From the NCBI RefSeq assembly GCF_900089455.2, contig NZ_LT907988.1:620001-684000 (forward strand): a DNA stretch of 64,000 bases, written 5' to 3'. This stretch comes from Orrella dioscoreae. Its GTDB lineage: Bacteria; Pseudomonadota; Gammaproteobacteria; Burkholderiales; Burkholderiaceae_B. Positions 16,107-25,033 of this stretch are shown piece after piece (the first letter of the stretch is position 1; every line of letters starts with the position of its first letter). Both the position numbers and the translations under genes were made by a program. The notes under the pieces are model-generated. The model had not been told where the DNA came from, did no database searches, and saw only the letters and a list, made by a program, of their open reading frames with translations.

Positions 16107-17194
16107 GGATCGCTGGCCTGCTGCGGGAGGGTGGAGGATTGTTCGAGGTGCGCGGTGGCAAGCACCCAACGCAGCACGGCCGCGACGGCCTCGAACAGCG
16201 GTTCGGGTATGTAGGCGCCCGGCCCGGCCTGGTACAGCGCGCGCGCCAGGGGCGGGTTGGCGACGATGGGAACATCCTCGCGCCGCGCGAGTTCGCGCAG
16301 CACGGCCGCCTGCTCGTCCATGCCGGTGGCCAGGATCTGAGGGACGGGGCACTCCTGCGGGTGGTATCGCAACGCCACCGCGTAGTGCGTGGGGTTGGTG
16401 ACGAGCACCGAGGCCTGGCGCATGGCGGCCTTCGGGGAAGGCTCGGGGCCGTCCGCGCTGCTGCGCTGCAGCTTGCGGCGTTCACCCTTGATGATCGGAT
16501 CGCCCTCGTCGTTCTTGTGTTCGCGCTTGACCTCGTCCTTGGACATGCGCTGGCTGCGCAGGAACACCATGCGCTGCAGGAACCAGTCGATGAGGCCGAT
16601 CACCAGGTAGACGCCCAGCCAGAACTGCAACAGGCGCATGCAGGCCTGCCAGGCCAGATGCGCAAGCTCCCTGACGGGCTGGTATGCGGCGGCCAGCGCA
16701 ATGGGCAGCAGCCAGGCCAGCACCAGTCCTCCTATCCAAAGGAAGATCAAGGCCTTGACGATGGACTTGGCCAGGTCCAGCAGCGCCCGCAAGGAAAACA
16801 GCCGCTTGAAGCCGGCGACGGGGTTCACGTTCTCCAGCCTCGGCGTGACGGGCTTGAGCGTGGGATGGAATCCGACCTGCAGGGCAAGCGCCAGCAGCGC
16901 CGCGCCGGCCGCCGCGGCAACGACCGCAAGGGAGGCGATGAGCGCCGAGCGCAGGATGCGCCACAGCGCGGAGAGCAGTGCGGTGTCGTCGTGGTCGCCG
17001 TCCACGAAGGCCAGGCCTTCCGCCAGGATGTCATTGAAATGGCCGGCCAGCCACGAGGTGGCGCTGATCATCAGGACGACCACCGCCAGCAGCGACATGC
17101 TGTCGACGATGTCCTGGCTCTTGAGCGCGGCGCCCTGCAATCGCGCGTCGCGCAGTTTCTTCTCTGTCGGGCTTTCGGTTTTCTCTTCGCTCAT
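16103..17194 (-). CDS. hrcU: Export switch protein HrcU (SctU)
   Basis: 363 residues starting MSEEKTESPTEKKLRDAR, typical of SctU/FlhB. Four membrane segments occur between about 30 and 220. The self-cleavage site NPTH is intact in SVLVTNPTHYAVAL (about residue 275), followed by the cytoplasmic autoprotease domain. GGAAG seven bases before the ATG supports the start. First gene of the leftward operon, driven by the box at 17269-17292. Confidence 0.96.
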   Translation of the reverse strand: MSEEKTESPTEKKLRDARLQGAALKSQDIVDSMSLLAVVVLMISATSWLAGHFNDILAEGLAFVDGDHDDTALLSALWRILRSALIASLAVVAAAAGAALLALALQVGFHPTLKPVTPRLENVNPVAGFKRLFSLRALLDLAKSIVKALIFLWIGGLVLAWLLPIALAAAYQPVRELAHLAWQACMRLLQFWLGVYLVIGLIDWFLQRMVFLRSQRMSKDEVKREHKNDEGDPIIKGERRKLQRSSADGPEPSPKAAMRQASVLVTNPTHYAVALRYHPQECPVPQILATGMDEQAAVLRELARREDVPIVANPPLARALYQAGPGAYIPEPLFEAVAAVLRWVLATAHLEQSSTLPQQASDP

Positions 17195-17230
17195 GGCAGG
17201 GCTTCCACCCGCAGGCAGGCGGGTCCCGGC

Positions 17231-17292
17231 ACCATAGCCACGCCGCCGCGACGCGCGTGGCGGAAAAGCGAACCGCCAGCCCGGCCGGCGAA
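17231..17292 (-). promoter_or_regulatory. hrpII/PIP box and -10 of the hrcU operon
   Basis: CGAA at 17269-17272 and 17289-17292 give TTCG-N16-TTCG on the minus strand, with a consensus -10, TATGGT, at 17231-17236, 32 bases downstream. hrcU starts 37 bases further on. Confidence 0.92.
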
Positions 17293-17328
17293 GGCCCAGG
17301 CGGCGCTGCGGCCCGCCCGAGGCTGGGC

Positions 17329-17391
17329 TTCGCTTCCCGGACGATCGCTTCGCATTGCCGTCCATCGGCGCCTGGCGGGCAGGCATACGAT
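17329..17391 (+). promoter_or_regulatory. hrpII/PIP box and -10 of the hrpB1 operon
   Basis: TTCG at 17329-17332 and 17349-17352, exactly 16 bases apart, with TACGAT at 17386-17391, 33 bases downstream. It is divergent to the hrcU box with 36 bases between the two boxes. hrpB1 starts at 17426. Confidence 0.92.
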
Positions 17392-17425
17392 GCCAGCACT
17401 TCATTGACATCCATGAGAGGGCTCC

Positions 17426-18007
17426 ATGACGCAGACAGCGGAAATCCAGTGCGGCGACGATGCGTTCGCCGGCCTGGTCGCCTTGTTCAACGCGGTGGTA
17501 TTCAGGAAGTTTCCCGAAGCGACCATCGAACCGGACGACATGGAAGAGATGGTGGATATGCTGCAGACCCTGCGTCCCGGGCTGCGCGAGCTGGCCATGC
17601 TGCGTGGCATGGTGGCCGTGACGCGCAGGGACTGGCAGGGCGCCAGCGCGATCTTCACGGACCTGCGCGACCGCGGGCTGTGTTCGCCCAGCAGCGACGC
17701 CATGGCCGTGTTCTGCATGGGCCTGCTGGGCGACGCCGACTGGCGTGCCGCCGCCGACGCCTTGCTGGCCGGGCAGCGCGTCACCGACTCCCATCGCCTG
17801 CTGGTGCAGGCGCTGGTGGCGCGCCAGGACCTGGAGCGGGCGGCGCGCGAAGCCAGCGTGAAGGGTGTCTATGACGAGCCTGATTCGGTGCGCGAGTTGA
17901 TCGAGCAGAACCAGCGCAGCCAGGAGGCAGCCTTGACCGATATGGGCGCCGCTGCATCGGCGCCTGCGGCAACCATCGCGCCCGCGGGTGCGTATCTACG
18001 GGTTTGA
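17426..18007 (+). CDS. hrpB1: HrpB1/HrpK-like T3SS protein
   Basis: 193 residues with helical, TPR-like organisation (LVALFNAVVFRKFPEATIEPDDMEEMVDMLQTLRP..ELAMLRGMVAVTRRDWQGASAIFTDL). HrpB1/HrpK proteins of Xanthomonas and Ralstonia have this layout and are the first gene of the hrpB operon; Xanthomonas HrpB1 is a periplasmic peptidoglycan-binding assembly factor of about 150 residues. The extra 40 residues are at the Ala-rich C-terminus. GAGAGG five bases before the ATG is a strong ribosome site. Confidence 0.85.
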   Translation: MTQTAEIQCGDDAFAGLVALFNAVVFRKFPEATIEPDDMEEMVDMLQTLRPGLRELAMLRGMVAVTRRDWQGASAIFTDLRDRGLCSPSSDAMAVFCMGLLGDADWRAAADALLAGQRVTDSHRLLVQALVARQDLERAAREASVKGVYDEPDSVRELIEQNQRSQEAALTDMGAAASAPAATIAPAGAYLRV

Positions 18008-18017
18008 GGGGGACGCC

Positions 18018-18398
18018 ATGCAGATCGATGCCGTGCAGTTGAAAGAGGCGGTGCAGGCGGTGACCAATGTCGATCCTGGCGCCGTCAGCCAGGATGCGGC
18101 CCAGCGCTTCGCCGAACTCATGCAGACAGGGCCGCTTGCGCCGCCGCAGGCGGCCGGGGCGCAGCAGACCAATCCGATCGCGGCCATCGCGCACGCGCAG
18201 GATGCGGCCATCCATCGCGTGGCGAACGATGCGGTCTGGCTCGGCAACAATCTGTCCAGCCTGGCGCCCGACAAGATGTTCGCGGCCGCGATGCTGGTTC
18301 AGGTCGAGACCGCCAGCCTGACCGTGGACATGCAGGCCAAGATGGCCACGATCACCGCGTCCAAGGACGCCTTGTCCACGCTCATGAAAAACCAATGA
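18018..18398 (+). CDS. hrpB2: HrpB2 (inner rod, SctI-like)
   Basis: 126 residues. The C-terminal half (DKMFAAAMLVQVETASLTVDMQAKMATITASKDALSTLMKNQ) is the conserved rod-forming helix region of SctI/HrpB2, which connects the export gate to the needle and is an early secreted substrate. The length matches HrpB2 (about 130). GAGGGGGAC lies just upstream, and its stop overlaps the hrcJ start. Confidence 0.9.
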   Translation: MQIDAVQLKEAVQAVTNVDPGAVSQDAAQRFAELMQTGPLAPPQAAGAQQTNPIAAIAHAQDAAIHRVANDAVWLGNNLSSLAPDKMFAAAMLVQVETASLTVDMQAKMATITASKDALSTLMKNQ

Positions 18399-19198
18399 TG
18401 ACGCCCGCCCTCCTGCGGCGCGCGCGCGCCTGCGTCCTGGCACCCGCGTGCGTGCTGTTGCTGGCTGCGTGTTCGGACCAGACGCTTTACAGCAACCTGA
18501 GCGAGCGGGACTCCAACGAAGTGGTGGCGGCGCTGCTTGAGGCCGGCATCCCGGCGCGTAAGGAAAGCCCGGACGGCGGCAAGAGCTGGAGCGCGGTGGT
18601 CAAGCGCGACGCCATGGTGCAGGCCATGGAAGTGCTGCGCGTGCGCGGCCTGCCGGAGCGCAGCTACGACAACCTGGGCGAGCTCTTCAAGAAGGACGGT
18701 TTCGTGTCCACGCCGGTGCAGGAGCGCGTGCGCTTCATCTACGGCAGCGAACAGCAGCTTTCCGAGACCTTGTCGCGGATCGACGGCGTGATCCTGGCAC
18801 GCGTGCACATCGTGCTGCCCAATAACGATCCGCTTGCCACGTCGGTGCGGCCGTCCTCGGCGTCGGTCTTCATCAAGTACCGTTCCGACGCCAACCTGGA
18901 CGCGCTCACGCCCCAGATCAAGAACATGGTGGTGCACAGCGTCGAGGGGCTGTCGTATGACCAGGTCAGCCTGACACTGGTGCAGGCCGACCCGCTGGTC
19001 ATGCCGGCGCAGGCGCGCGCCAGCGAGCCGGACCGGAATCTGCTGGTGGGCGCGGCGTTGGGACTCTTCCTGCTGGGGGCCTCGGCAATTGCGCTGGCAT
19101 TGCGGCGCCACGCCGCCGGCTGGCCCGAGGCGCTGGGTGGCCTGTTCGGCCGCTCTCGCCGCGAGGGCAAGGCCGTGGCGGCCAACGCCAACGAGTAA
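18395..19198 (+). CDS. hrcJ: Inner-membrane ring lipoprotein HrcJ (SctJ)
   Basis: 267 residues. Lipoprotein signal with lipobox LLAAC (cleavage before Cys26), then the two SctJ ring-building motifs (QTLYSNLSERDSNEVVAALLEAGI and RARVHIVLP-like ARVHIVLPNNDP). A C-terminal membrane segment (LLVGAALGLFLLGASAIALAL) and basic tail end it. It forms the periplasmic inner ring with HrcD. ATGATG at the start overlaps the hrpB2 stop. Confidence 0.95.
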   Translation: MMTPALLRRARACVLAPACVLLLAACSDQTLYSNLSERDSNEVVAALLEAGIPARKESPDGGKSWSAVVKRDAMVQAMEVLRVRGLPERSYDNLGELFKKDGFVSTPVQERVRFIYGSEQQLSETLSRIDGVILARVHIVLPNNDPLATSVRPSSASVFIKYRSDANLDALTPQIKNMVVHSVEGLSYDQVSLTLVQADPLVMPAQARASEPDRNLLVGAALGLFLLGASAIALALRRHAAGWPEALGGLFGRSRREGKAVAANANE

Positions 19199-19202
19199 GC
19201 CC

Positions 19203-19871
19203 ATGGTCGAACCCATTCCCATTGGCGCGGGCGACCGCCACCGGGTGCAGGCCCGGCAGGTGGCGCGCCGCCTGCTTTCCCACCAGCGCCACAGGCGCCA
19301 GGTGGACACGTGGCTGCATGACTCGCGCCAGGACGTAGGCATGCAGGTGCTGCGCGGCGCGTCCGGCGGCGTCACGGCGGAACAGGCGGAACGCTGGTTG
19401 TCCGCCGCCGGGTTGCCCATGCCCGCGCTGGATGCATTCCTGCGAGGAGGACAGGCGCTGTACGGCCTGTCCGTCGGCAACATGGTCCGGCTCGCCCGCC
19501 TGCGCGCGCTGCATGCCCATGCGGCCGAACTGCGCCATTGGATCGACACGCCGCGCCGCGCGTTGCTGGCGTCGTGGCTGGGTCCGCGGGCAGGCGAGTG
19601 GGTGTCGGGCATCCTGGCCCACGCATCGCCTGCCAGTGTCGAGTCCGGCGGCGCGTTGTCGCGCTGTTGCGCCGACTCGCTGGCTTGGCAAGGGTATTGC
19701 CTGCTGCTTCGCGACGGCGTGGTGTTCGACCAGGGGCCTTGTGGCCTCATTCCGCTGGCGCTCGATGCGGCCTGCGCCGTGGGCGTGCCGGCGGTGTGCG
19801 ATTGGGCCGACACGCGCGGCAGCCTGTTGGTGGCGCAACTGGCCGTCAGGCACGAGGAGATGCTGGCATGA
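19203..19871 (+). CDS. hrpB4: HrpB4 (SctK-like sorting platform accessory)
   Basis: 222 residues, soluble, Arg/Ala-rich. Position between hrcJ and hrcL and the pattern RALHAHAAELRHWID..PRRALLASWLGPRAGEWVSGIL match HrpB4/SctK proteins, which link the sorting platform to the inner ring. Four bases separate it from hrcJ and its end overlaps hrcL (ATGA). The family is weakly conserved, so the call is mainly positional. Confidence 0.82.
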   Translation: MVEPIPIGAGDRHRVQARQVARRLLSHQRHRRQVDTWLHDSRQDVGMQVLRGASGGVTAEQAERWLSAAGLPMPALDAFLRGGQALYGLSVGNMVRLARLRALHAHAAELRHWIDTPRRALLASWLGPRAGEWVSGILAHASPASVESGGALSRCCADSLAWQGYCLLLRDGVVFDQGPCGLIPLALDAACAVGVPAVCDWADTRGSLLVAQLAVRHEEMLA

Positions 19872-20572
19872 TGGTCTGGCTGCGCGCGCCCGGCGAAGGG
19901 GAACTGGCCATCGGTCTGGCGGACGCGGTCATTCCCGCGCATGCGCAAGGCCGTCTGATGTCGCTCGATGAAGCCTGGGTGGCGACTCACCAGGCCTGCG
20001 AGGCGCGGATGGCCGAGGCGCAGGCGCGGGCGAAGGCCTGCCTGGGCGAGGCGGAAATCGCGGCGGCGTCCCTGCTGGCCGATGCGCAGGCCGCCTACGA
20101 GACGGCGGCCTTGCGTGGCGCGGAACAGGGACGCGTGGATGCCCTGGCGCAATGGTGGGAAGAGGCCGATGCCGCGCTTGCCTTGCGGCATGCCGCCCAG
20201 CTTGCTTCGCGCGACGAGGTGGCGGCGATCGTGGTGGAGGCGGTCAGCCGTATCGTGCGCGTGCATGCCCCCGGCGATCTCTTCGCGCGGGCGGTCCAGA
20301 CCGTGGAGGGGATCATCGGCGAGCATGCGGCGATCGTGGTGCAGGTGCACCCCGAGGACCAGGCGGCCGCCAGCGAAGCATTCGCGCAGCTGGCCGAGCG
20401 CTGGCGGGCCGCGGGCAAGCCCATGTCCGTGACGGTGGAAGCCGATGCGGGCCTGGCCGCCGGCGCCTGCGTCTGCCAGACCGAGGTGGGCACCGTGGAC
20501 GCCAGCCTGGACGTCCAGTTGCGTGCGCTCGCGGCCGTGTTGCAGCGATCGCTGGACAAGCAGGAAGGATGA
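19868..20572 (+). CDS. hrcL: Stator protein HrcL (HrpB5, SctL)
   Basis: 234 residues with a long Ala/Glu/Arg-rich coiled coil (about 35-110: [21 protein letters not shown]) and a C-terminal ATPase-stator domain ([18 protein letters not shown]...[29 protein letters not shown]), as in FliH/SctL. It binds and regulates the HrcN ATPase. Overlaps both neighbours by four bases. Confidence 0.92.
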   Translation: MMVWLRAPGEGELAIGLADAVIPAHAQGRLMSLDEAWVATHQACEARMAEAQARAKACLGEAEIAAASLLADAQAAYETAALRGAEQGRVDALAQWWEEADAALALRHAAQLASRDEVAAIVVEAVSRIVRVHAPGDLFARAVQTVEGIIGEHAAIVVQVHPEDQAAASEAFAQLAERWRAAGKPMSVTVEADAGLAAGACVCQTEVGTVDASLDVQLRALAAVLQRSLDKQEG

Positions 20573-21948
20573 CCCAGCCGCCGCCTGCCTCCTCGCCCCT
20601 GCCCTTGGGCGAACCTCCGCGCCAGGCCTGGACGGAGCTGATCGGATCGATCGGCCGCGCGCTGCATGAACGCCCGCTGACGGCCTGCACCGGCAAGGTG
20701 CAGGAGGTGGTGGGCACGCTGATACGTGCCGTTGGGGTGGACGCGCAGATCGGCGAGCTGTGCGAGCTGCGTCGTGCCGATGGCTCGTTGTTGCAGCGGG
20801 CCGAGGTGGTGGGATTCGCCCGCGAGTCGGCCTTGCTCTCGCCTTTCGGACCGGTCGATGGCCTGTCCCGCTCGACCCAGGTGCACGCGCTGGGGCGGGC
20901 CCTGTCCATCCAGGTCGGTGAAGGCCTCGTGGGCCGCGTGGTCGATAGCCTGGGCGAGCCGCTGGATGGCCGTGGCGCCATTACCGGCCGAGCCTGGCGT
21001 TCGGCCTTCGGCGAACCGCCCAATCCCATGGCGCGTCCACTGATGGATACGGCGCTGGAGACGGGTGTGCGCGCCGTCGACGGGCTGCTGACCTTGGGCA
21101 TCGGCCAGCGTATCGGCATTTTCGCGCCTGCCGGCGCGGGCAAGAGCACCCTGCTTGGCATGCTCGCGCGCGGCGCGCGCTGCGACATCAACGTCATCGC
21201 CCTGATCGGCGAACGAGGCCGCGAGGTGCGCGAGTTCATCAGCCAGACCCTGGGCGAGGAAGGCATGGCCAGGTCCGTGGTCGTCTGCGCCACGTCGGAC
21301 CGCTCCGCCATCGAGCGGGCGAAGGCGGCCCACATCGCCACGGCCATCGCCGAGGACTTCAGGGATCAGGGCAAGCATGTGCTGCTGATGATGGACTCCC
21401 TTACCCGCTACGCGCGTGCGCAGCGCGAGATCGGCCTGGCAGCGGGCGAGCCGCCGACCCGCCGCGGCTTTCCGCCTTCGACCTTCGCCGAGCTGCCGCG
21501 CCTGCTGGAGCGCACGGGCTTGAATGAAAAGGGGGCGATCACCGCCGTCTATACCGTGCTGGCCGAGGACGAGAGCGGTGACGACCCGGTGGCCGAGGAA
21601 GTGCGCGGCCTGCTGGATGGGCACGTCGTGCTGTCGCGCGAGATCGCGGCGCGCAACCATTACCCCGCGATCGACGTGCTGGCAAGCCTGTCGCGCGTCA
21701 TGCCCCAGGTGGTGGCGCCTTCGCATCAGCGCGCGGCGGGCCGGCTGCGCAGCTTGATGGCCCGGCATCGCGAGGTGGAAACCCTGGTGCAGATTGGCGA
21801 GTACCAGGCCGGCAGCGACCCCCTGGCGGACCAGGCCTTGGCGCGACACGGCGCGATCCAGGCATTCCTTGCCCAGCGCACGGACGAGTTCCAGGCCTTC
21901 GACGACACGTTCGATGGCCTGGCCCTGCTGGCGGACCTGCCAAGGTGA
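20569..21948 (+). CDS. hrcN: Type III secretion ATPase HrcN (SctN)
   Basis: 459 residues, full-length SctN/FliI. Walker A is APAGAGKST in [15 protein letters not shown], followed by [10 protein letters not shown], Walker B region [26 protein letters not shown] and [23 protein letters not shown]. It unfolds and separates substrates from HpaB-type chaperones at the cytoplasmic face. The ribosome site CAGGAAGG sits at the end of hrcL. Confidence 0.97.
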   Translation: MTQPPPASSPLPLGEPPRQAWTELIGSIGRALHERPLTACTGKVQEVVGTLIRAVGVDAQIGELCELRRADGSLLQRAEVVGFARESALLSPFGPVDGLSRSTQVHALGRALSIQVGEGLVGRVVDSLGEPLDGRGAITGRAWRSAFGEPPNPMARPLMDTALETGVRAVDGLLTLGIGQRIGIFAPAGAGKSTLLGMLARGARCDINVIALIGERGREVREFISQTLGEEGMARSVVVCATSDRSAIERAKAAHIATAIAEDFRDQGKHVLLMMDSLTRYARAQREIGLAAGEPPTRRGFPPSTFAELPRLLERTGLNEKGAITAVYTVLAEDESGDDPVAEEVRGLLDGHVVLSREIAARNHYPAIDVLASLSRVMPQVVAPSHQRAAGRLRSLMARHREVETLVQIGEYQAGSDPLADQALARHGAIQAFLAQRTDEFQAFDDTFDGLALLADLPR

Positions 21949-21952
21949 ATGC

Positions 21953-22462
21953 ATGACGAACGACGCGCGCAGGCGGCTGGCGGTCTACCGGATCATGCAG
22001 GACAAGGCGCGGCGTGAGCATGACGCCCTGCGCGTGAGCCTGCGCGAGGCGCGGGATCGGGAAGCCGAGCGCGCGCAGGCCCACGACGCCGCGCAGGACG
22101 CCCTGACGCATTCGCGCGAGGCGGTGGCCAGTTGCGCGCAGCGGATACAGGCATTGAAGGACCAGCCGGCGTTTTCCGCCGCGCGCATGGTGGTCCTGCT
22201 TCGCGAACGCGAGGACCGCGAGGCGCGGCAAGCGGCGGCCGACAAGGAGGTTGCGCGGAGGGCCCGGGCGCGCGACGCCGCGCGCGAGCACGCCGACGAA
22301 CTGGCCCGGGGCGTCGGACGCTGCCAGGCGCGCATGGACGCCTATGCGCAACGCATCGCCCTGTTGCGCCGCGGCGAGACCCTGCGCGACATGCACAGGC
22401 AGGAAGAGCAGGCCGAGGAAAACAGCGCCGCGCGGCGTCGCGCGGGCGGCTTGCAGCGCTAA
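21953..22462 (+). CDS. hrpB7: HrpB7 (SctO-like central stalk)
   Basis: 169 residues, almost all charged coiled coil (RRRLAVYRIMQDKARREHDAL, REDREARQAAADKEVARRAR), the features of SctO/FliJ stalk proteins that rotate between the ATPase and HrcV. Position between hrcN and hrcT matches hrpB7. The downstream spacing to hrcT is 14 bases. Confidence 0.88.
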   Translation: MTNDARRRLAVYRIMQDKARREHDALRVSLREARDREAERAQAHDAAQDALTHSREAVASCAQRIQALKDQPAFSAARMVVLLREREDREARQAAADKEVARRARARDAAREHADELARGVGRCQARMDAYAQRIALLRRGETLRDMHRQEEQAEENSAARRRAGGLQR

Positions 22463-22476
22463 GGACCGGACGCGCC

Positions 22477-23322
22477 ATGGACATCACCGTGCACGAGATG
22501 GGCCGCGAGGCGATCCAGCTGCTCATCATGACCGGACTGTGCAGCATCCGGCTGGCCGTGCTCTTCATCATCTTCCCCCCCACGGCGGGAGACTATCTGC
22601 AGGGCCTCGTGCGCAACGGCATCGTGATCGTCTGGAGTTTCTTCATCGCGGTCAGCCAGTCGCCCGACCAGTTGCTGATGCACGGCGCGGTGCTGGTGCT
22701 CATTTGCCTGAAAGAGGCGCTCATCGGGCTGGTGCTGGGCTACGCGGCGGGGGCGGTGTTCTGGGTGGCGCAAAGCGTGGGCAGCTATGTGGACGAACTG
22801 AACGGCTACAACAATGTCCAGTCATCCAACCCCAGCTACGGCGAACAGACCAGCATCCTGGGGACCCTGCTTGGCCAGTGCGCCATCGTCGTCTTCTGGG
22901 GGCTGGGCGGCATGATCGTATTGCTCGGCATCCTGTACGACTCCTATCGCTGGTGGCCGCTGGCGTCGCTGTCGCCGGCGCCAGCGGCCATGCTGGGAGA
23001 CTTCGTGTTGCGGCAGACGGATTCCATGATGCTGATGCTGGCCAAGATGGCCATGCCATTCATGGTGCTCCTGGTCATCATCGACCTGGCCATCGGCATG
23101 GCGGCGCGCGTGGCCGCCAAACTGGAGCTGCAAACGTTGGGGCAGCCCCTGAAAGGCGCTTTTGCGTTGGTCGCGCTGGCGATGCTGGTGGCCACGTTCG
23201 TCGATCAGGTGAAAGACCAGATCACCCTGGCGGAATTGCGTGAGCAGATATCCGCTCTCGGTTTGCGCGAGGGGCCGGCGGGCGGTGCCGCCACGCCGCT
23301 GCAGGGCAGGGGGGATCGCTGA
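22477..23322 (+). CDS. hrcT: Export apparatus protein HrcT (SctT, HrpB8)
   Basis: 281 residues, about six membrane helices and SctT/FliR signatures: LCSIRLAVLFIIFPP, LGYAAGAVFWVAQSVGSYVDELNGYNN and QTSILGTLLGQ. Last gene of the rightward operon. It completes the SctRST export gate. The extra C-terminal 30 residues are Gly-rich. Confidence 0.95.
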   Translation: MDITVHEMGREAIQLLIMTGLCSIRLAVLFIIFPPTAGDYLQGLVRNGIVIVWSFFIAVSQSPDQLLMHGAVLVLICLKEALIGLVLGYAAGAVFWVAQSVGSYVDELNGYNNVQSSNPSYGEQTSILGTLLGQCAIVVFWGLGGMIVLLGILYDSYRWWPLASLSPAPAAMLGDFVLRQTDSMMLMLAKMAMPFMVLLVIIDLAIGMAARVAAKLELQTLGQPLKGAFALVALAMLVATFVDQVKDQITLAELREQISALGLREGPAGGAATPLQGRGDR

Positions 23323-23359
23323 ACCGACCCCGCGCCTTGTATGGAAATGTCACGATGCT

Positions 23360-23372
23360 GTTACGCCGTAAC
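23360..23372. promoter_or_regulatory. Palindrome upstream of the hrpB/hrpX-like regulator
   Basis: GTTACG-C-CGTAAC is a perfect 13-base inverted repeat 231 bases before the regulator start, in the region where an HrpG-type activator or autoregulator could bind. It has no T run and is not a terminator. The binding role is inference. Confidence 0.5.
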
Positions 23373-23513
23373 ACTGATCTTCGCAATTGTGAGAGAAGAC
23401 GTCGGAATGCCCGGTAGTACTTTTTACATTGCGTGGCAATGGCTAGCGGAAAGCGAGGAATAAACGGGGCGTTTTTGAGGTTCTCGTAACGGGTCGGCCC
23501 GGCTTCCGGGGCT

Positions 23514-23570
23514 GGGCGGCTACCAGCCGCCCTGGCTTGCGAGCGGCGCCGCCTGCGATGTGCAGGCGGC
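23514..23570 (+). other. Two GC stem-loops in the leader of the hrpB/hrpX-like gene
   Basis: GGGCGGCT (23514-23521) pairs with AGCCGCCC (23525-23532); GCCGCCTGC (23548-23556) pairs with GCAGGCGGC (23562-23570). The second ends 21 bases before an AAGGAG ribosome site. A structured 5' leader that tunes translation of the master regulator is plausible. The rest of the 280-base gap is comparatively AT-rich and should hold the promoter, but I could not place -35/-10 with confidence. Confidence 0.6.
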
Positions 23571-23602
23571 GTGGCGGAAGAAATATGTAAGGAGTTGCAG
23601 TT

Positions 23603-25033
23603 ATGCACACGCATCTGTATTTCGCCGTGGCGGCACTGACGGCATCCCCCGCCCTGTCTCCCTCCCAGGTCCGCCTGGCGTGGCAGGGCGAGTTCCACGC
23701 CCTCGAGCGTCAGCTGGCCGCGCGCATGGACGCGGATGTGCCCGCGGGCCCCGACACGCAGCGGGCTTACGCGGATATGCAGTGGCTGTTCGGCCGCTAC
23801 GAGGAGGCGGAGCAGCTGCATCGCGATGCGCTCAAGGCGTTGGCCGACGAGCGCGACTACTTCCGCGTGCTGTCATGCCGCAATGCGGCCTGGCAGGCGC
23901 TGTTCCTGCAGCGTAACGGCGCGGCGCTGGCCTGCTTTCGCCGTGTCGTGGAAGACGAACGCGCGCAACCCGCCTTGCAACGCGAGGCGTGGCTGGGCTT
24001 GGCGCTCGTCATGTTCCAGCTTGGCCAGCTGGAGGCCGCCTGGGACTGCGCCGAGCGCGTCGAGGCCATGGCGGGTGAGGCGGCGGAAGGCGTGTGGCCC
24101 GCGCTTGCGGCGGTGCTCCAGCAGGAGCTGCTCGCGCAGGTGCGCTGGCGCGGCGCCGAGGGCCTTGTGGACCACGTGTTCTGGCGCCATCTGGTGACGG
24201 AATTGCGGCTGCCGGCCGACCTCGAACCCTCGCTGTCCTCGCCTGTCGACGGCGGCGCGCTTGCCCGCCATGGCGCCTTCCAGCAGCATCTGCGCACCCT
24301 GGCGGAGGGCGGCCAGCACGGCCTGGCGGCGTTGCATGACACGGTGCAGTGGGCAGCCGGACTGGGCATGCCCGAGTACGCGCGCTTTCTCAGGCTGGAC
24401 CTGGCGGTCGCGGCGCTGGCGGGCGGCGCGCCCGATGTCGCGCGCCAGGCGCTGGAGTCGTTCGGGGAACCCGGCGTGAGCATGCCCCGTGGCGGCCATT
24501 GGCTGCTGGACTACCTGTTCTGCCAGGCCGAGCTGCCTCGCCGCCAGGGCAGGCGCACTGAGGCGGATGCGCATTACCGGCGTTATTGCCTGCTGGCCAT
24601 GAAACGCACGCGCGAACAGGCCATGACGATGAACACCCTGGTGCCGCTGCCGGCGGCGAGGCGCGAACAGGTGGCGGCGGCGGACGACATCAGCGCGAGA
24701 CTCGTGGGGAAGTACCGCAGGGCCTATGCCTATCTGGTCGAGCACCTGGACCAGCCCGACCTGTCCGTCAAGGAGGTCGCGGCGCACATCGGCGTCACGG
24801 AGCGTGCCCTGCAACTGGCCATGCGCAGCAGTATCGGCATCAGCCCGACGCAGCTCATCCGGCGGCTGCGGATGGAGCGCATCCACAGCGAACTGCTCAG
24901 CGAGGGGTCTTCCAAGAACGTGCTGGCCATCGCCGCCAAATGGGGCGTGCGCCACCGGTCCACGCTGGCCAATGCGTACCGCCGTGAGTTCAACGAGTCT
25001 CCCACCGACACCATCATGCGTTCGGCTGCCTGA
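23603..25033 (+). CDS. hrpB: HrpB/HrpX-type AraC-family activator of the hrp regulon
   Basis: 476 residues, the length of Ralstonia HrpB and Xanthomonas HrpX (476-477). The N-terminal 360 residues are TPR-like helical repeats (RAYADMQWLFGRYEEAEQLH, REAWLGLALVMFQLGQLEAAW). The C-terminal 110 are a divergent AraC DNA-binding domain (LSVKEVAAHIGVTERALQLAM, LIRRLRMERIHSELL, RHRSTLANAYRREFNESPTD). These proteins bind the TTCG-N16-TTCG boxes found seven times in this window. AAGGAG eight bases upstream fixes the start. It is separated from hrcT by 280 bases, so it has its own promoter. Its last 20 bases overlap the convergent P450 gene. Confidence 0.92.
   Translation: MHTHLYFAVAALTASPALSPSQVRLAWQGEFHALERQLAARMDADVPAGPDTQRAYADMQWLFGRYEEAEQLHRDALKALADERDYFRVLSCRNAAWQALFLQRNGAALACFRRVVEDERAQPALQREAWLGLALVMFQLGQLEAAWDCAERVEAMAGEAAEGVWPALAAVLQQELLAQVRWRGAEGLVDHVFWRHLVTELRLPADLEPSLSSPVDGGALARHGAFQQHLRTLAEGGQHGLAALHDTVQWAAGLGMPEYARFLRLDLAVAALAGGAPDVARQALESFGEPGVSMPRGGHWLLDYLFCQAELPRRQGRRTEADAHYRRYCLLAMKRTREQAMTMNTLVPLPAARREQVAAADDISARLVGKYRRAYAYLVEHLDQPDLSVKEVAAHIGVTERALQLAMRSSIGISPTQLIRRLRMERIHSELLSEGSSKNVLAIAAKWGVRHRSTLANAYRREFNESPTDTIMRSAA

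Noticed and set aside
7353-23322. Assignment of the T3SS to the Bordetella bsc system
   Set aside because: Gene order, presence of hpaA/hpaB/hpaP/hrpB1/hrpB4/hrpB7 equivalents and hrp boxes all match Hrp2. No bopB/bopD/bsp22-like genes are seen.
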